A stretch of DNA of 64,000 nucleotides from assembly GCA_021775875.1 (NCBI GenBank), contig JAJFHA010000028.1, positions 1 through 64,000 on the forward strand, read 5' to 3'. Position numbers and translations under genes: made by a program. Origin of the DNA: Hyphomicrobiales bacterium. GTDB taxonomy: Bacteria; Pseudomonadota; Alphaproteobacteria; Rhizobiales; NORP267. Within the stretch, counting starts at the first letter, position 1. Each line of letters opens with the position of its first letter. Of the stretch, positions 10,801-21,461 are shown piece after piece. Below the pieces are notes generated by a model. The model was not told the origin of the DNA and searched no databases. It worked only from the letters and a program-made list of their open reading frames with translations.

Positions 10801-11688
10801 ATGCCGAGCCTTAAAGACCTGAGAAACCGGATCGCCTCTGTAAAGGCGACGCAGAAAATCACCAAGGCCATGCAAATGGTTGCGGCGGCGAAATTGCGTC
10901 GTGCTCAATTGGCGGCTGAGGAAGCGCGTCCCTATGCCGAGCGTATGGATGTGGTGATGGCCAATCTGGCAACCGCCCTTGCCGGACAAGACGGCGCGCC
11001 GCCTTTGATGGTTGGCACCGGCAAGGATGATGTCCATCTGCTTGTTGCGTGCACCTCCGAGCGCGGTCTGTGTGGCGGATTCAATACATCCATTGTCCGG
11101 ATGGTCCGGGCCAAGGCACGCGCCTTGCTGGCTGATGGCAAACAGGTGAAAATCCTGTGTGTCGGGAAGAAAGGTTTTGACCAGCTCAATCGTGAATTTG
11201 CTTCTCTGATCATCGATCAGGTTGACCTGCGCGAAGTGAAGCGGATCGGCTTTTCTAACGCGCAGGGGATTGGTGCCAGGGTTCTGGAATTGTTTGACGA
11301 AAGCGAATTTGATGTTTGTACGTTGTTTTTCGCGCGCTTCCAAACCGTGATGACCCAGGTGCCTACAGCCCTGCAACTTATCCCCGCAGCACCTTCTGGT
11401 GATGACGAGGAAAATGCGATGTCCGGGTCCAATGCGGCTTATGAATATGAGCCAGAAGAAAGCGAAATTCTGGTGGATCTTCTGCCGCGTAATGTGAGTG
11501 TCCAGATTTTCCGGGCTTTGCTGGAAAATGCGGCGTCCGAGCAAGGCGCGCGCATGTCTGCAATGGACAGCGCAACGCGCAATGCAGGTGAAATGATCGA
11601 TGCTTTGACGATGGAGTATAATCGCTCCCGCCAGGCCCAGATTACCAAAGAACTGATTGAAATTATTTCCGGCGCCGAGGCGCTTTAA
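10801..11688 (+). CDS. atpG: ATP synthase F1 gamma subunit
   Basis: [36 protein letters not shown] ... [22 protein letters not shown]. Confidence 0.98.
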   Translation: MPSLKDLRNRIASVKATQKITKAMQMVAAAKLRRAQLAAEEARPYAERMDVVMANLATALAGQDGAPPLMVGTGKDDVHLLVACTSERGLCGGFNTSIVRMVRAKARALLADGKQVKILCVGKKGFDQLNREFASLIIDQVDLREVKRIGFSNAQGIGARVLELFDESEFDVCTLFFARFQTVMTQVPTALQLIPAAPSGDDEENAMSGSNAAYEYEPEESEILVDLLPRNVSVQIFRALLENAASEQGARMSAMDSATRNAGEMIDALTMEYNRSRQAQITKELIEIISGAEAL

Positions 11689-13161
<1,473 letters not shown>

Positions 13162-13185
13162 CGGCGCTTCATCGGAGGATAAAAC

Positions 13186-13584
13186 ATGGCCGAACCGTTT
13201 CAGTTTGAACTGGTCAGTCCCGAAAAACTTCTGATGTCAGAAGATGTGGAAATGGTCGTGGTGCCGGGGTCGGAAGGTGATTTCGCCATCCTCAAGGGCC
13301 ATGCACCGGTTATGTCGACCCTGAAGCCGGGGGTTGTTGAAATTCAGATCAACGATAAAGAACAGCAGCGCATTTTTGTGCGCGGCGGTTTTGCCGAAGC
13401 CGGGCCGGACAGTCTGACAATTCTGGCGGAAAAAGCGATACCGATGGAGGATCTGGACGCGGATATTCTGGCTCAGGAAATTCAGAACGCTGAAGAAGAC
13501 GTCAATGACGCCAAGTCGGACGAAGTGCGTGCCAAGGCCCAGGAACAACTGGACCAGTTGGAGCAATTGCAAGCCTCTTTGTAG
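13186..13584 (+). CDS. atpC: ATP synthase F1 epsilon subunit
   Basis: FQFELVSPEKLLMSEDVEMVVVPGSEGDFAILKGHAPVMSTLKPG. Confidence 0.96.
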   Translation: MAEPFQFELVSPEKLLMSEDVEMVVVPGSEGDFAILKGHAPVMSTLKPGVVEIQINDKEQQRIFVRGGFAEAGPDSLTILAEKAIPMEDLDADILAQEIQNAEEDVNDAKSDEVRAKAQEQLDQLEQLQASL

Positions 13585-13631
13585 CTTATTTGCGCAGGCA
13601 TAGGTCGGCCTGAATTTCAGCAATCGACAAT

Positions 13632-13766
13632 TCCATCCCCCCTCACCCTGTCCCTCTCCCCGCCGGGGCGAGGGGACGATAATTGTTGGGTTTCAGAAAC
13701 CTTTCACCCCTCCCATGGGGAGAGTTCGGCCATAGGCCGGGTGAGGGGTTGGGATATCAGCGAGAA
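13632..13766. repeat. Palindromic intergenic repeat, copy 1
   Basis: attccatcccccctcaccctgtccctctccccgcc...catggggagag...ggccgggtgaggggttgggatatcagcgagaa; ends complementary (CCCCTCACCC / GGGTGAGGGG). Confidence 0.85.
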
Positions 13767-13800
13767 AATGACGGGGAAGGCTAAATTGCAATTGCCATAT

Positions 13801-13923
13801 TCCATACCCTCTCCCCGCCGGTGCGAGGGGATGATAGCTGTTGGGTTTTTCAGAAACCTTTCACCTCTCCCATGGGGAGAGGTCGGCCATAGGCCGGGTG
13901 AGGGGTTGGGATATCAGCGAGAA
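13801..13923. repeat. Palindromic intergenic repeat, copy 2 (left arm shortened)
   Basis: Same order of blocks as copy 1 with a short deletion of the left arm; shared tail ggccgggtgaggggttgggatatcagcgagaa. Confidence 0.85.
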
Positions 13924-13928
13924 GTGTT

Positions 13929-14435
13929 CTAGGAATCTGCCAGGTCGGCAAATTCTTCTACCACCTGACGGTAGACATCGCGCTTGAATGCGATGACGGT
14001 GTCTGCCAGATTTTCCATCGGCACCCATTCCCAACGATCGAATTCAGGCTTGTCGCCATCGCCGGGCTGGAGGATGTTGATTTCATCATCCGTGCCGTTG
14101 AAAATGACCGCGAACCATTTCTGGATCTGGCCTCGATACCGCGACCGCCATCCTGTTTTTGCAATGTCGGCGGGCAGTTCGTATTTAAACCAGCCTTGAG
14201 ATTCCTGCACAATTTCAACGTTGCGTATGCTGGTCTCTTCGAATAATTCCCGCAAAGCGGCCTCAACAGGTTCTTCGCCTTCGTCGATGCCACCCTGGGG
14301 CATTTGCCAAAGTTCGCCTTTATCGTATTTGCCGGAATTGTCGTGGCGGCGGCCCATCCATACCTGGCCGTTCCGGTTCAGAACCATAATGCCAACACAG
14401 GGGCGAAAGTCTGGTTCAAGCGCTGGGTCGCTCAT
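13929..14435 (-). CDS. rppH: RNA pyrophosphohydrolase (Nudix)
   Basis: Nudix box GGIDEGEEPVEAALRELFEETSI; FRPCVGIMVLNRNGQVWMGRR. Confidence 0.92.
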   Translation of the reverse strand: MSDPALEPDFRPCVGIMVLNRNGQVWMGRRHDNSGKYDKGELWQMPQGGIDEGEEPVEAALRELFEETSIRNVEIVQESQGWFKYELPADIAKTGWRSRYRGQIQKWFAVIFNGTDDEINILQPGDGDKPEFDRWEWVPMENLADTVIAFKRDVYRQVVEEFADLADS

Positions 14436-14467
14436 TGATGCTCAATTCCTGAAAAGAAAGACAATTG

Positions 14468-15703
14468 TTAGCTCTGGGCGGGTTGGACCAGAGATGCACT
14501 GACTGGGATAAGGATTATACCTTTGTCTTGCAATTGTTTTGACCATTCGCTCAAGCGAGCGATGGAAACCGGCAAAGCGCTGGCATGACCGATAACGAGA
14601 CCATGGCGCAGAGCCAGGTTTTCCAGCCGAATTAAAGCAGCGTCGATATGACTGCGATCGCTGATAGCATCGATAATTACATCAGCGCTGCCAGCTTGCA
14701 ACGCAACCTGAGATGCAATTTCACTGTGGCGGCTGCGTGGTGACGAATGGTCATCAAGATACAAGAGCCCCCGGTCAGAGATTTCCTGCAATATAGGCGA
14801 TAAAGCTTGATTACTGGCTGTGAAACGAGCACCCATGTAATTGGTCACGCCCACATAACCGGTAAACCTGGACAGCAGCCAATGGAGGCGCTGGAGATTC
14901 AAACCGCTATCTCCATCAACCCGCAGGGTGTGGGGGCCGGGATCATTGTCCGGATAGTCAAACGGTTCCATGGGAATTTGCATGAGCACTTCGTGACCGG
15001 CGCGGCGCGCCCGGCCGACCCAGTTTTGTAAATCAGTTCCATAGGGCGCAAACCCAAGTGACATTTCACCCGGCAGATTGTTTATGGCGTCCAGAGTTCC
15101 TGATGTGCTGATCCCGAGGCCGGATACCAGGATGGCGATTCTAGGTTGGTCAGGATTTTGCAGTTCCGGGCGTACCGCAGGCCGTGCATAGACATGAGAT
15201 GGGCGACGGCCGTCTTCTGCGACACGAGGCAAGGGGCCATCGGCACCAATTTCTATCAATGAAGGGTCGGATGCCGGGCCAAGGCGAATGGTGCCGCCGG
15301 ACCCTGGACGGTGAATAATTGTGACACCGTTATTTTTGATTTCCGACGTGTCGTTGCTTTCAGACCCAGATTGTACGTTGCTGACCAATTCAGTTTGACC
15401 GGGCCGCTCTTCTCCGGGTGCGATTGAATGTCGCATGTTCAAGGGTGCCGTGCCCTGACTTGCTGTGCTGGCAGCAGGGTCGGAAAGGGTGATAATAGCG
15501 TAAGGCTGACCGCCAAGCGAGTCTGCTATCAATATGATCCATGCCAGAAAACCCAGTCCACCCGCGATCAGGGTATAGGCTGCATAGTTCACGATTGACC
15601 CGCCTTTTGAGGAGAATATTCGGGCGGCGCGGTTGCCGGGGGTTGCCAGGGGTGTGTTCAGATCATCAGACATAGCCGCACAATGCCCTGTTAGCGTTGA
15701 CAT
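14468..15703 (-). CDS. Divergent polysaccharide deacetylase family protein
   Basis: IAILVSGLGIS...LPGEMSLGFAPYGTDLQNWVGRARRAGHEVLMQIPMEPFDYPDNDPGPHTL...NYMGARFTA typical of the family; N-terminal TM segment. Confidence 0.88.
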   Translation of the reverse strand: MSTLTGHCAAMSDDLNTPLATPGNRAARIFSSKGGSIVNYAAYTLIAGGLGFLAWIILIADSLGGQPYAIITLSDPAASTASQGTAPLNMRHSIAPGEERPGQTELVSNVQSGSESNDTSEIKNNGVTIIHRPGSGGTIRLGPASDPSLIEIGADGPLPRVAEDGRRPSHVYARPAVRPELQNPDQPRIAILVSGLGISTSGTLDAINNLPGEMSLGFAPYGTDLQNWVGRARRAGHEVLMQIPMEPFDYPDNDPGPHTLRVDGDSGLNLQRLHWLLSRFTGYVGVTNYMGARFTASNQALSPILQEISDRGLLYLDDHSSPRSRHSEIASQVALQAGSADVIIDAISDRSHIDAALIRLENLALRHGLVIGHASALPVSIARLSEWSKQLQDKGIILIPVSASLVQPAQS

Positions 15704-15733
15704 CTGGTAAACTAGGACTCATCTGTCCCATTT

Positions 15734-15753
15734 CATGTAAAATGATATACATG
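15734..15753. promoter_or_regulatory. Dyad in the divergent promoter between the deacetylase gene and the desaturase
   Basis: CATGTA-aaatgata-TACATG. Confidence 0.35.
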
Positions 15754-15856
15754 GTCAAAAGTACCTAATTGGATAAGCCAATTGATCAGCTAGCCAAATT
15801 GCCTTATTTAGCAGGCTGTAATTTCATATTTCTCTGTAGAAAGAGGTTTGTATCGG

Positions 15857-16897
15857 ATGGGCGATATACAGCGAGATGCGCTGGCAGCAAATGGCACCGC
15901 GCCGACGGGTGATTTTTTGAAACTATTGGCCCGATACCGGAATCCTAATCACGGTCGCAGTATATTTGAGCTGTTTGTGACAGGTGTTCCCTTCATTGTA
16001 CTTTGGGCAGCGGCCTGGTGGGTATCGTCCATCAGTTACTGGCTGACGATTGCCGTCTCTATTCTGGCAGCTGTGTTTCTGGTGCGACTATTCATGATCC
16101 AGCATGATTGTGGGCATGGGGCATTTTTCCGGGTACGTAGCGCCAATGACTGGGTTGGACGGGTTCTCGGGGTTCTGACCTTTACGCCATATGAGGTGTG
16201 GCGGCGCGGCCATGCGGCCCACCATGCCACTTCGGGAAATCTTGATAAACGCGGAGTTGGCGATGTGGATACATTGACTGTAAATGAATATCAGGCTTTG
16301 CCATGGTTTCGCCGACTGATTTATCGCCTTTATCGCCACCCGTTTATTTTGTTTGGGATTGGGCCAGCATACTATTTCATTCTCAGAAACCGGTTTCCGA
16401 TCGGTATTTCACGAGGCGACCGGGCTTTCTGGGTCAGTGCCATGGGGACAAATCTTGGGATCATTCTGGTGTCAGGGGTGCTTATCTATTTCCTCGGGCT
16501 CGAAGCGTTCCTGCTGGTGCAATTGCCGATCATCCTGATGGCATCGTCAATTGGTGTCTGGCTGTTTTATGTCCAGCACCAGTTTGAAGATACCTATTGG
16601 GCGGAAAGCAAAGACTGGAAATTGCAGGACGCGGCGCTTTACGGAAGCTCGCATTATGACCTGCCAGGAATTCTACGCTGGTTGACCGCAAATATAGGCG
16701 TGCATCATGTGCACCACCTTGCGAGCCGGATTCCATATTACCGTCTTCATCAGGTTTTGCTTGATTACCCCGATCTGGCCAATATCCGGCGGATGACCAT
16801 TTGGGAGAGTTTCGCCTGCGTCAAATTCAGGCTTTGGGACGAAGGCCAGCGTAAAATGGTTACCTTTTCCGAAGCCCGCACATTGCAGGCAATCTAG
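15857..16897 (+). CDS. Membrane fatty acid desaturase
   Basis: Three histidine boxes: HDCGHGAFF, HAAHHATSG, HHVHHL; multiple TM segments; ATG 15857 preferred to TTG 15848. Confidence 0.88.
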   Translation: MGDIQRDALAANGTAPTGDFLKLLARYRNPNHGRSIFELFVTGVPFIVLWAAAWWVSSISYWLTIAVSILAAVFLVRLFMIQHDCGHGAFFRVRSANDWVGRVLGVLTFTPYEVWRRGHAAHHATSGNLDKRGVGDVDTLTVNEYQALPWFRRLIYRLYRHPFILFGIGPAYYFILRNRFPIGISRGDRAFWVSAMGTNLGIILVSGVLIYFLGLEAFLLVQLPIILMASSIGVWLFYVQHQFEDTYWAESKDWKLQDAALYGSSHYDLPGILRWLTANIGVHHVHHLASRIPYYRLHQVLLDYPDLANIRRMTIWESFACVKFRLWDEGQRKMVTFSEARTLQAI

Positions 16898-16934
16898 TCG
16901 CCCCGATAACGATTAGTACGTCCTTTGTTGGGCG

Positions 16935-18326
16935 CTAGTTTTCTTCGCCAGCTTCATTTTCTTCAGATTTTGGCGGGAAATGTTCGCTGACAATATCTCC
17001 TGAGATCAATCCAATTGCATATTGCAATTGCTTGTCGTCTTCTTTTTCAGGGGGGATATAGGCGGACGAACCGGATTGGCGTTGTTCGGTTGTGTTGTCT
17101 TCGCCATCCTCATTCTCAGTCGCGTTTTCTTCTTCACCCTCACCCTCAACTTCAAGATGTCCACGCAGACTGGATTCGCCACGCGGTGGGGGGGCGCGAT
17201 TCAACAATTCTTCCGGCAATTCTTGTTCCACCAGAATATCAGGCTCGATACCAAGCGCCTGGATCGAAATTCCGGCAGGGGTGTAATATCGCGCCGTTGT
17301 CAAACGAATTGCGCCGTTGCTGCCAAGCGGGATGATTGTTTGAACCGACCCTTTGCCGAACGAGCGTGTGCCGACAATGGTTGCACGATGATGATCCTGC
17401 AGCGCGCCAGCGACAATTTCGGATGCTGACGCCGACCCACCGTTGATAAGCATGACAATCGGCTTGCCGCGGGTAATATCGCCTGCGCGCGCGTTGTAGC
17501 GCTGGGATTCATCCGAATTGCGGCCCCTGGTTGAAACAATCGCCCCGCGATCCAGCATGGCGTCTGAAACTTCGATGGCCTGGTCAAGCAAACCGCCCGG
17601 GTTATTGCGAAGATCAACAATAAAGCCGGTGATATTATCAGCGCCGATTTCAGCTTCGAGTTTCTCAACTTCGGCTTTCAGGGTATCGAAGGTCTGTTCG
17701 TTGAATGTGGTAATCCGGACATAACCGATTGTGCCATTTTCAACGGCGCTGCGAGCTGGTCGAATGTGGATAATATCGCGGACAACTTCCACATCAAATG
17801 GTGCGTCGGCACCTTCACGAATGATCGTCAGGATGATGGGGGAATTGACCGGACCGCGCATGCGGTCCACGGCTTCAGACAAGTTGAGACCCTGGATAGT
17901 TTCACCGTCCAGATGGGTGATCAGGTCGCCACTCAAAATACCAGCGCGGGCCGCGGGTGTATCGTCGATTGGTGAAATAACCTTGATGACTTCGTTTTCC
18001 ATGGTGACCTGGATGCCCAGACCGCCAAATTCTCCCCTGGTCTGGACCCGCATATCACTGAAGCTTTTCGGGTTCATATAACTGGAATGAGGATCAAGCG
18101 ACGTGAGCATTCCGGAAATGGCGGCATCGATCAGATCGGTATCGGTTGGTTCTTCAACATAATCGGCACGGATACGCTCGAATACCTCGCCAAACAAATT
18201 CAGCTGGCGATAGGTTTCAGGATTGGCACTTGCCGCTTCAGCTGGCAATAGCCGTGGCAATGAAGTTACCAGTCCGCCGCCAAATCCAACACCAAGAGCG
18301 ATGAGCGATATTGTTACTTTGCGCAT
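16935..18326 (-). CDS. ctpA: Carboxy-terminal processing protease (S41 family)
   Basis: PDZ domain plus catalytic region VMLINGGSASASEIVAGALQDHHRATIVGTRSFGKGSVQ. Confidence 0.94.
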   Translation of the reverse strand: MRKVTISLIALGVGFGGGLVTSLPRLLPAEAASANPETYRQLNLFGEVFERIRADYVEEPTDTDLIDAAISGMLTSLDPHSSYMNPKSFSDMRVQTRGEFGGLGIQVTMENEVIKVISPIDDTPAARAGILSGDLITHLDGETIQGLNLSEAVDRMRGPVNSPIILTIIREGADAPFDVEVVRDIIHIRPARSAVENGTIGYVRITTFNEQTFDTLKAEVEKLEAEIGADNITGFIVDLRNNPGGLLDQAIEVSDAMLDRGAIVSTRGRNSDESQRYNARAGDITRGKPIVMLINGGSASASEIVAGALQDHHRATIVGTRSFGKGSVQTIIPLGSNGAIRLTTARYYTPAGISIQALGIEPDILVEQELPEELLNRAPPPRGESSLRGHLEVEGEGEEENATENEDGEDNTTEQRQSGSSAYIPPEKEDDKQLQYAIGLISGDIVSEHFPPKSEENEAGEEN

Positions 18327-19654
18327 TATCCGCGTACCCTTTGTTCGTCACTGACCCACCATGGGTCGGGATCTATCGATGTCCCGTTTCTTCGAAATTC
18401 GACATATAATACAGGTCTGTCTTCTGGCTCTGCAACCGCGAGTGACTGGGCCAGCGTTGACCCCTGTCCCATAACAGCTACAGGCTCGCCTGCAAGTACA
18501 AACTGGCCAAGAACCACATTGATCCGCTCCATGCCAGCAAGAAGAACATGATATCCGTTTCCGGCATTTATGATCAAGAGTTGGCCGTAAGAGCGGAACG
18601 GTCCGGCATAGACCACCCAACCGTCACTTGGGGCGGTAACCTGGGCCGATTTTCTTGTGGCAAGGGTCTGGCCCTGAAATTTGCCGCCAACGGTATCCGC
18701 TTCACCGAATCGGCGCAGCATGATGCCGGATACAGGGACCGGCAGCATGCCCCGGGCATCCTGAAATGTCATAGCGGGCCGGATGCGCCCTGGGTCGCTC
18801 ATTGCGAGGCGCATGTTGGCTGCCTGGTTCGCCACCGGTGCTGAAGAGTCAGCCGGTTGCTGGTCGACATGGCTGGCGATCTGCTGGTCCATTTGCTCAA
18901 TTAATTCGCGCAGCGTGCTTGTGCGTGCGGCCAGCGTTTCGGCCTGCGCCCGGATGCTTTCCAGTTCCTGCTCCGTATGGCTCAGGGTCTCACGTTTCGA
19001 ATCCAGCAATATTGAAATGCGCTGGCGTTCAGTATCCAGCAGGCCGGTTGTTTCTGCCAGATGGGTTTTTTCAACTTCGATTCTGCTCCGAAGTGCGATC
19101 AATTCACCAAGGTCGGTTGATAATTTTTGCGCTTGTTCGCGCAATTCCGGTACCAAAGCGCCCAGAAGAATGGCGGACCTTATGGCCTCCAATGCATTCC
19201 CCGGCCTGACCGCGATGGCGGGCGGTGGGGATGTGCCCAGCAATTGCAGGGCCGCTAGAAGTTCGACCAATTCGTAACGGCGCAATTTCAACGAATCGCG
19301 CATTTCGGTTTCGCGTGCTGTCAGACGGACAAGCCGATCCTCCGCTATTGAAATTTGCTCTTCTCCGGCCTGAATGCGGTCAGCGGTTTCGATCAGGCGG
19401 CGGTTGAGGTCGGCCCTGTCGTGGCGAAGGTCATTGACCTCGGACGTCAAATTATTCTGTTCTGCAGTCGCGACCTGAAGGGCTTGCGACAATTCAGAAA
19501 GCTGGGCGGTTTGCCGACCGACAACACTGTTGATGGCAACGTCGCCCGCGTATCCCGATGCAATTTGTGTAAAAGTCATCAGAAATGCCGCGCTCGCCAG
19601 AAACAAACCTGACCGCAGGGGACGTGAAACTGAATTGGTGCTTGTGTGGTACAC
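18326..19654 (-). CDS. envC: Murein hydrolase activator EnvC / M23 family peptidase
   Basis: Coiled-coil N-terminus and C-terminal LytM-like domain (VTAPSDGWVVYAGPFRSYGQLLIINAGNGYHVLLAGM). Confidence 0.9.
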   Translation of the reverse strand: MYHTSTNSVSRPLRSGLFLASAAFLMTFTQIASGYAGDVAINSVVGRQTAQLSELSQALQVATAEQNNLTSEVNDLRHDRADLNRRLIETADRIQAGEEQISIAEDRLVRLTARETEMRDSLKLRRYELVELLAALQLLGTSPPPAIAVRPGNALEAIRSAILLGALVPELREQAQKLSTDLGELIALRSRIEVEKTHLAETTGLLDTERQRISILLDSKRETLSHTEQELESIRAQAETLAARTSTLRELIEQMDQQIASHVDQQPADSSAPVANQAANMRLAMSDPGRIRPAMTFQDARGMLPVPVSGIMLRRFGEADTVGGKFQGQTLATRKSAQVTAPSDGWVVYAGPFRSYGQLLIINAGNGYHVLLAGMERINVVLGQFVLAGEPVAVMGQGSTLAQSLAVAEPEDRPVLYVEFRRNGTSIDPDPWWVSDEQRVRG

Positions 19655-19839
19655 ATCTCACCCGGACTGAATGGATCGACCTGCAATTGCTATCCCAACA
19701 GCGTTAACACAATGTCAAACATAAATTCCCGGTCAGGCTGTCGCCTAGCGGAATGGGTATGATTTAGGGGGTGAATCCGGCAGAAATACGCCCGGACTCT
19801 CATAATAAAATCACTTTTGCGTGTGTTACTAAAAGCCCT

Positions 19840-20448
19840 CTATTCGAAAGGGATTGTTTCTTTCACGGATTCTCTCTGGGATATTTGAATCCACCACTCT
19901 GCCAGAGTTGGATAGTTTTCTTGCCAATCAATTTCTGGCAAGCGAAACGACAAGGCACCGAGGGCGCAAACCAACGTGATATGTGGGAGATGGAAAGAGA
20001 CGCCGTTTTTGACCCAAGATGCGGCCATTTGATCGAACGCCTTAAGGCAGCGCGTGACACGCTCCTCTTCCAAGGCAATTGCTTTCGGATTGCGCAGATG
20101 TTCCGGCGTTCTAAGCGCCCGAACCCAGATCACAACACCCTCCAGCAAACCACAAGCAAGGCCTTCCAGTGCCAGAAGATCAAGCCCCTCGTTGCCTGAT
20201 GGCAGCATTTGAACTTCGTCATAATTGGCATCGAGAAAGGCACAGATGTAATTTGCTTCACTTAAAACAATGCCGCTATCGGTCCTCAGCACCGGAACTT
20301 TGCCGGGCGGGCTTACCGACAGAAGATCGCTGTCTGGGTCGCGGACCGTGGTTAAAACCAGGCGGACTTGATTTTCAATCCCGGACTCCAGGAGCAATAT
20401 GCGGACCTTGCGGGCAAACGGAGACGTAGTTGTATAGAAAAGCTCCAT
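19840..20448 (-). CDS. Glutathione S-transferase family protein
   Basis: MELFYTTTSPFARKVRILLLESGIE..., GKVPVLRTDSGIVLSEANYICAFLD thioredoxin-fold GST N-domain. Confidence 0.9.
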   Translation of the reverse strand: MELFYTTTSPFARKVRILLLESGIENQVRLVLTTVRDPDSDLLSVSPPGKVPVLRTDSGIVLSEANYICAFLDANYDEVQMLPSGNEGLDLLALEGLACGLLEGVVIWVRALRTPEHLRNPKAIALEEERVTRCLKAFDQMAASWVKNGVSFHLPHITLVCALGALSFRLPEIDWQENYPTLAEWWIQISQRESVKETIPFE

Positions 20449-20462
20449 GGGACCTTCAGCCG

Positions 20463-20753
20463 TCAGGTATTGTCGACGGAGACTGGAGCGTCAAAATATG
20501 AAATGACTGGCGTCGCGCCATATTTCTCTGTCACCATTTTCTTCCAGTCATCGCTGTAGGTGGCGTCGGCATCGGCGCGGCTGGTCCAAAAATACAATCC
20601 GCCGACATTCAAGCCGTTTTCCGAGCGAATATAATATTTGCGCTCGAGCCCTGCACGGCTCTTGTATTTAGGCGCAGTGCTTTCAAAAATGGCAGTTGCT
20701 GCTTCCAGCGAAATCGGATCATCCAACGTAAAAATAACCTGGGTGATAATCAT
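20463..20753 (-). CDS. Small ABM/YdhR-like monooxygenase-family protein
   Basis: MIITQVIFTLDDPISLEAATAIFESTAPKYKSRAGLERKYYIRSENGLNVGGLYFWTSRADADATY; start set at the CAT at 20751-20753. Confidence 0.7.
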   Translation of the reverse strand: MIITQVIFTLDDPISLEAATAIFESTAPKYKSRAGLERKYYIRSENGLNVGGLYFWTSRADADATYSDDWKKMVTEKYGATPVISYFDAPVSVDNT

Positions 20754-20811
20754 TTGCGTCTCCTGAAATTGTAATTGTTTGTTGGCAATCCGGAATGCGC
20801 GATGAAATGCG

Positions 20812-21363
20812 TCAGGCCATTTGACTGCCGGCAAATGAGAAGAAGTCCGGAGCATTGCCGGTTTTAATGCGAACCAGCATATCCAGATTTCCCAAATGAT
20901 AGGACCGATGGCCCCATATTCCCCAAAGAAATCCCATTCCGGTCCAGGTCGATTTGTCCCCGGCAAAGAGGAGCTGCTTGTCCAGGGCATCAGGGGTCAG
21001 GTTTTCCATAATGCTCATGGTTTCCAAATGCAGGTCTTGGGTGTTTTTGACAAAGTCACCATCCATTTTGGAATGAAAGAAATTCATGTCACGAGGAAGG
21101 GGAATGATGTCTCCGGGCGCGCTGTCGCGGATGGCTTTTGCCCATACATTGTCCGCGATCGCCATATGAACAAAGAGGGTTTTAACACTGGCATGGCGGA
21201 GGCGCGTGCCGAAATGGATGCCGCTATCGCTTGGCGGTGTCCAGTCAAGGCTCTCAGCAGGTGTCTTCTCGATCCACTGGGTTGTTTCGCCAACAAGTTT
21301 ATCGAACAATACAAGAAAGCGCTTCAGTTCTGTGTTTGAGGTAACGGGGCTTGTTGCGGTCAT
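20812..21363 (-). CDS. DinB family protein
   Basis: Four-helix DinB-like protein; TLFVHMAIADNVW and WGHRSYHLGNLDMLVR (conserved His); start at 21363. Confidence 0.75.
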   Translation of the reverse strand: MTATSPVTSNTELKRFLVLFDKLVGETTQWIEKTPAESLDWTPPSDSGIHFGTRLRHASVKTLFVHMAIADNVWAKAIRDSAPGDIIPLPRDMNFFHSKMDGDFVKNTQDLHLETMSIMENLTPDALDKQLLFAGDKSTWTGMGFLWGIWGHRSYHLGNLDMLVRIKTGNAPDFFSFAGSQMA

Positions 21364-21391
21364 GGATTTTGGTCCTGTGGTATATATTCTT

Positions 21392-21415
21392 TTATTCAAT
21401 TGATTAATTAAATGA
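21392..21415. promoter_or_regulatory. Candidate ArsR-family operator in divergent promoter
   Basis: TTATTCAAT-tgatta-ATTAAATGA, imperfect inverted repeat (7 of 9 positions). Confidence 0.5.
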
Positions 21416-21461
21416 TATATTGTTAGCTGATGCAAGGAAAATTTTTTGTGAGGTCCAGACC

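Noticed and set aside
10717-11544. 275-aa minus-strand ORF opposite atpG
   Set aside because: Antisense shadow of a clear atpG; low-complexity composition and no recognisable motif.
13741-13932. 63-aa ORF in the atpC-rppH gap
   Set aside because: Lies inside the palindromic repeats; explained by repeat sequence rather than coding.
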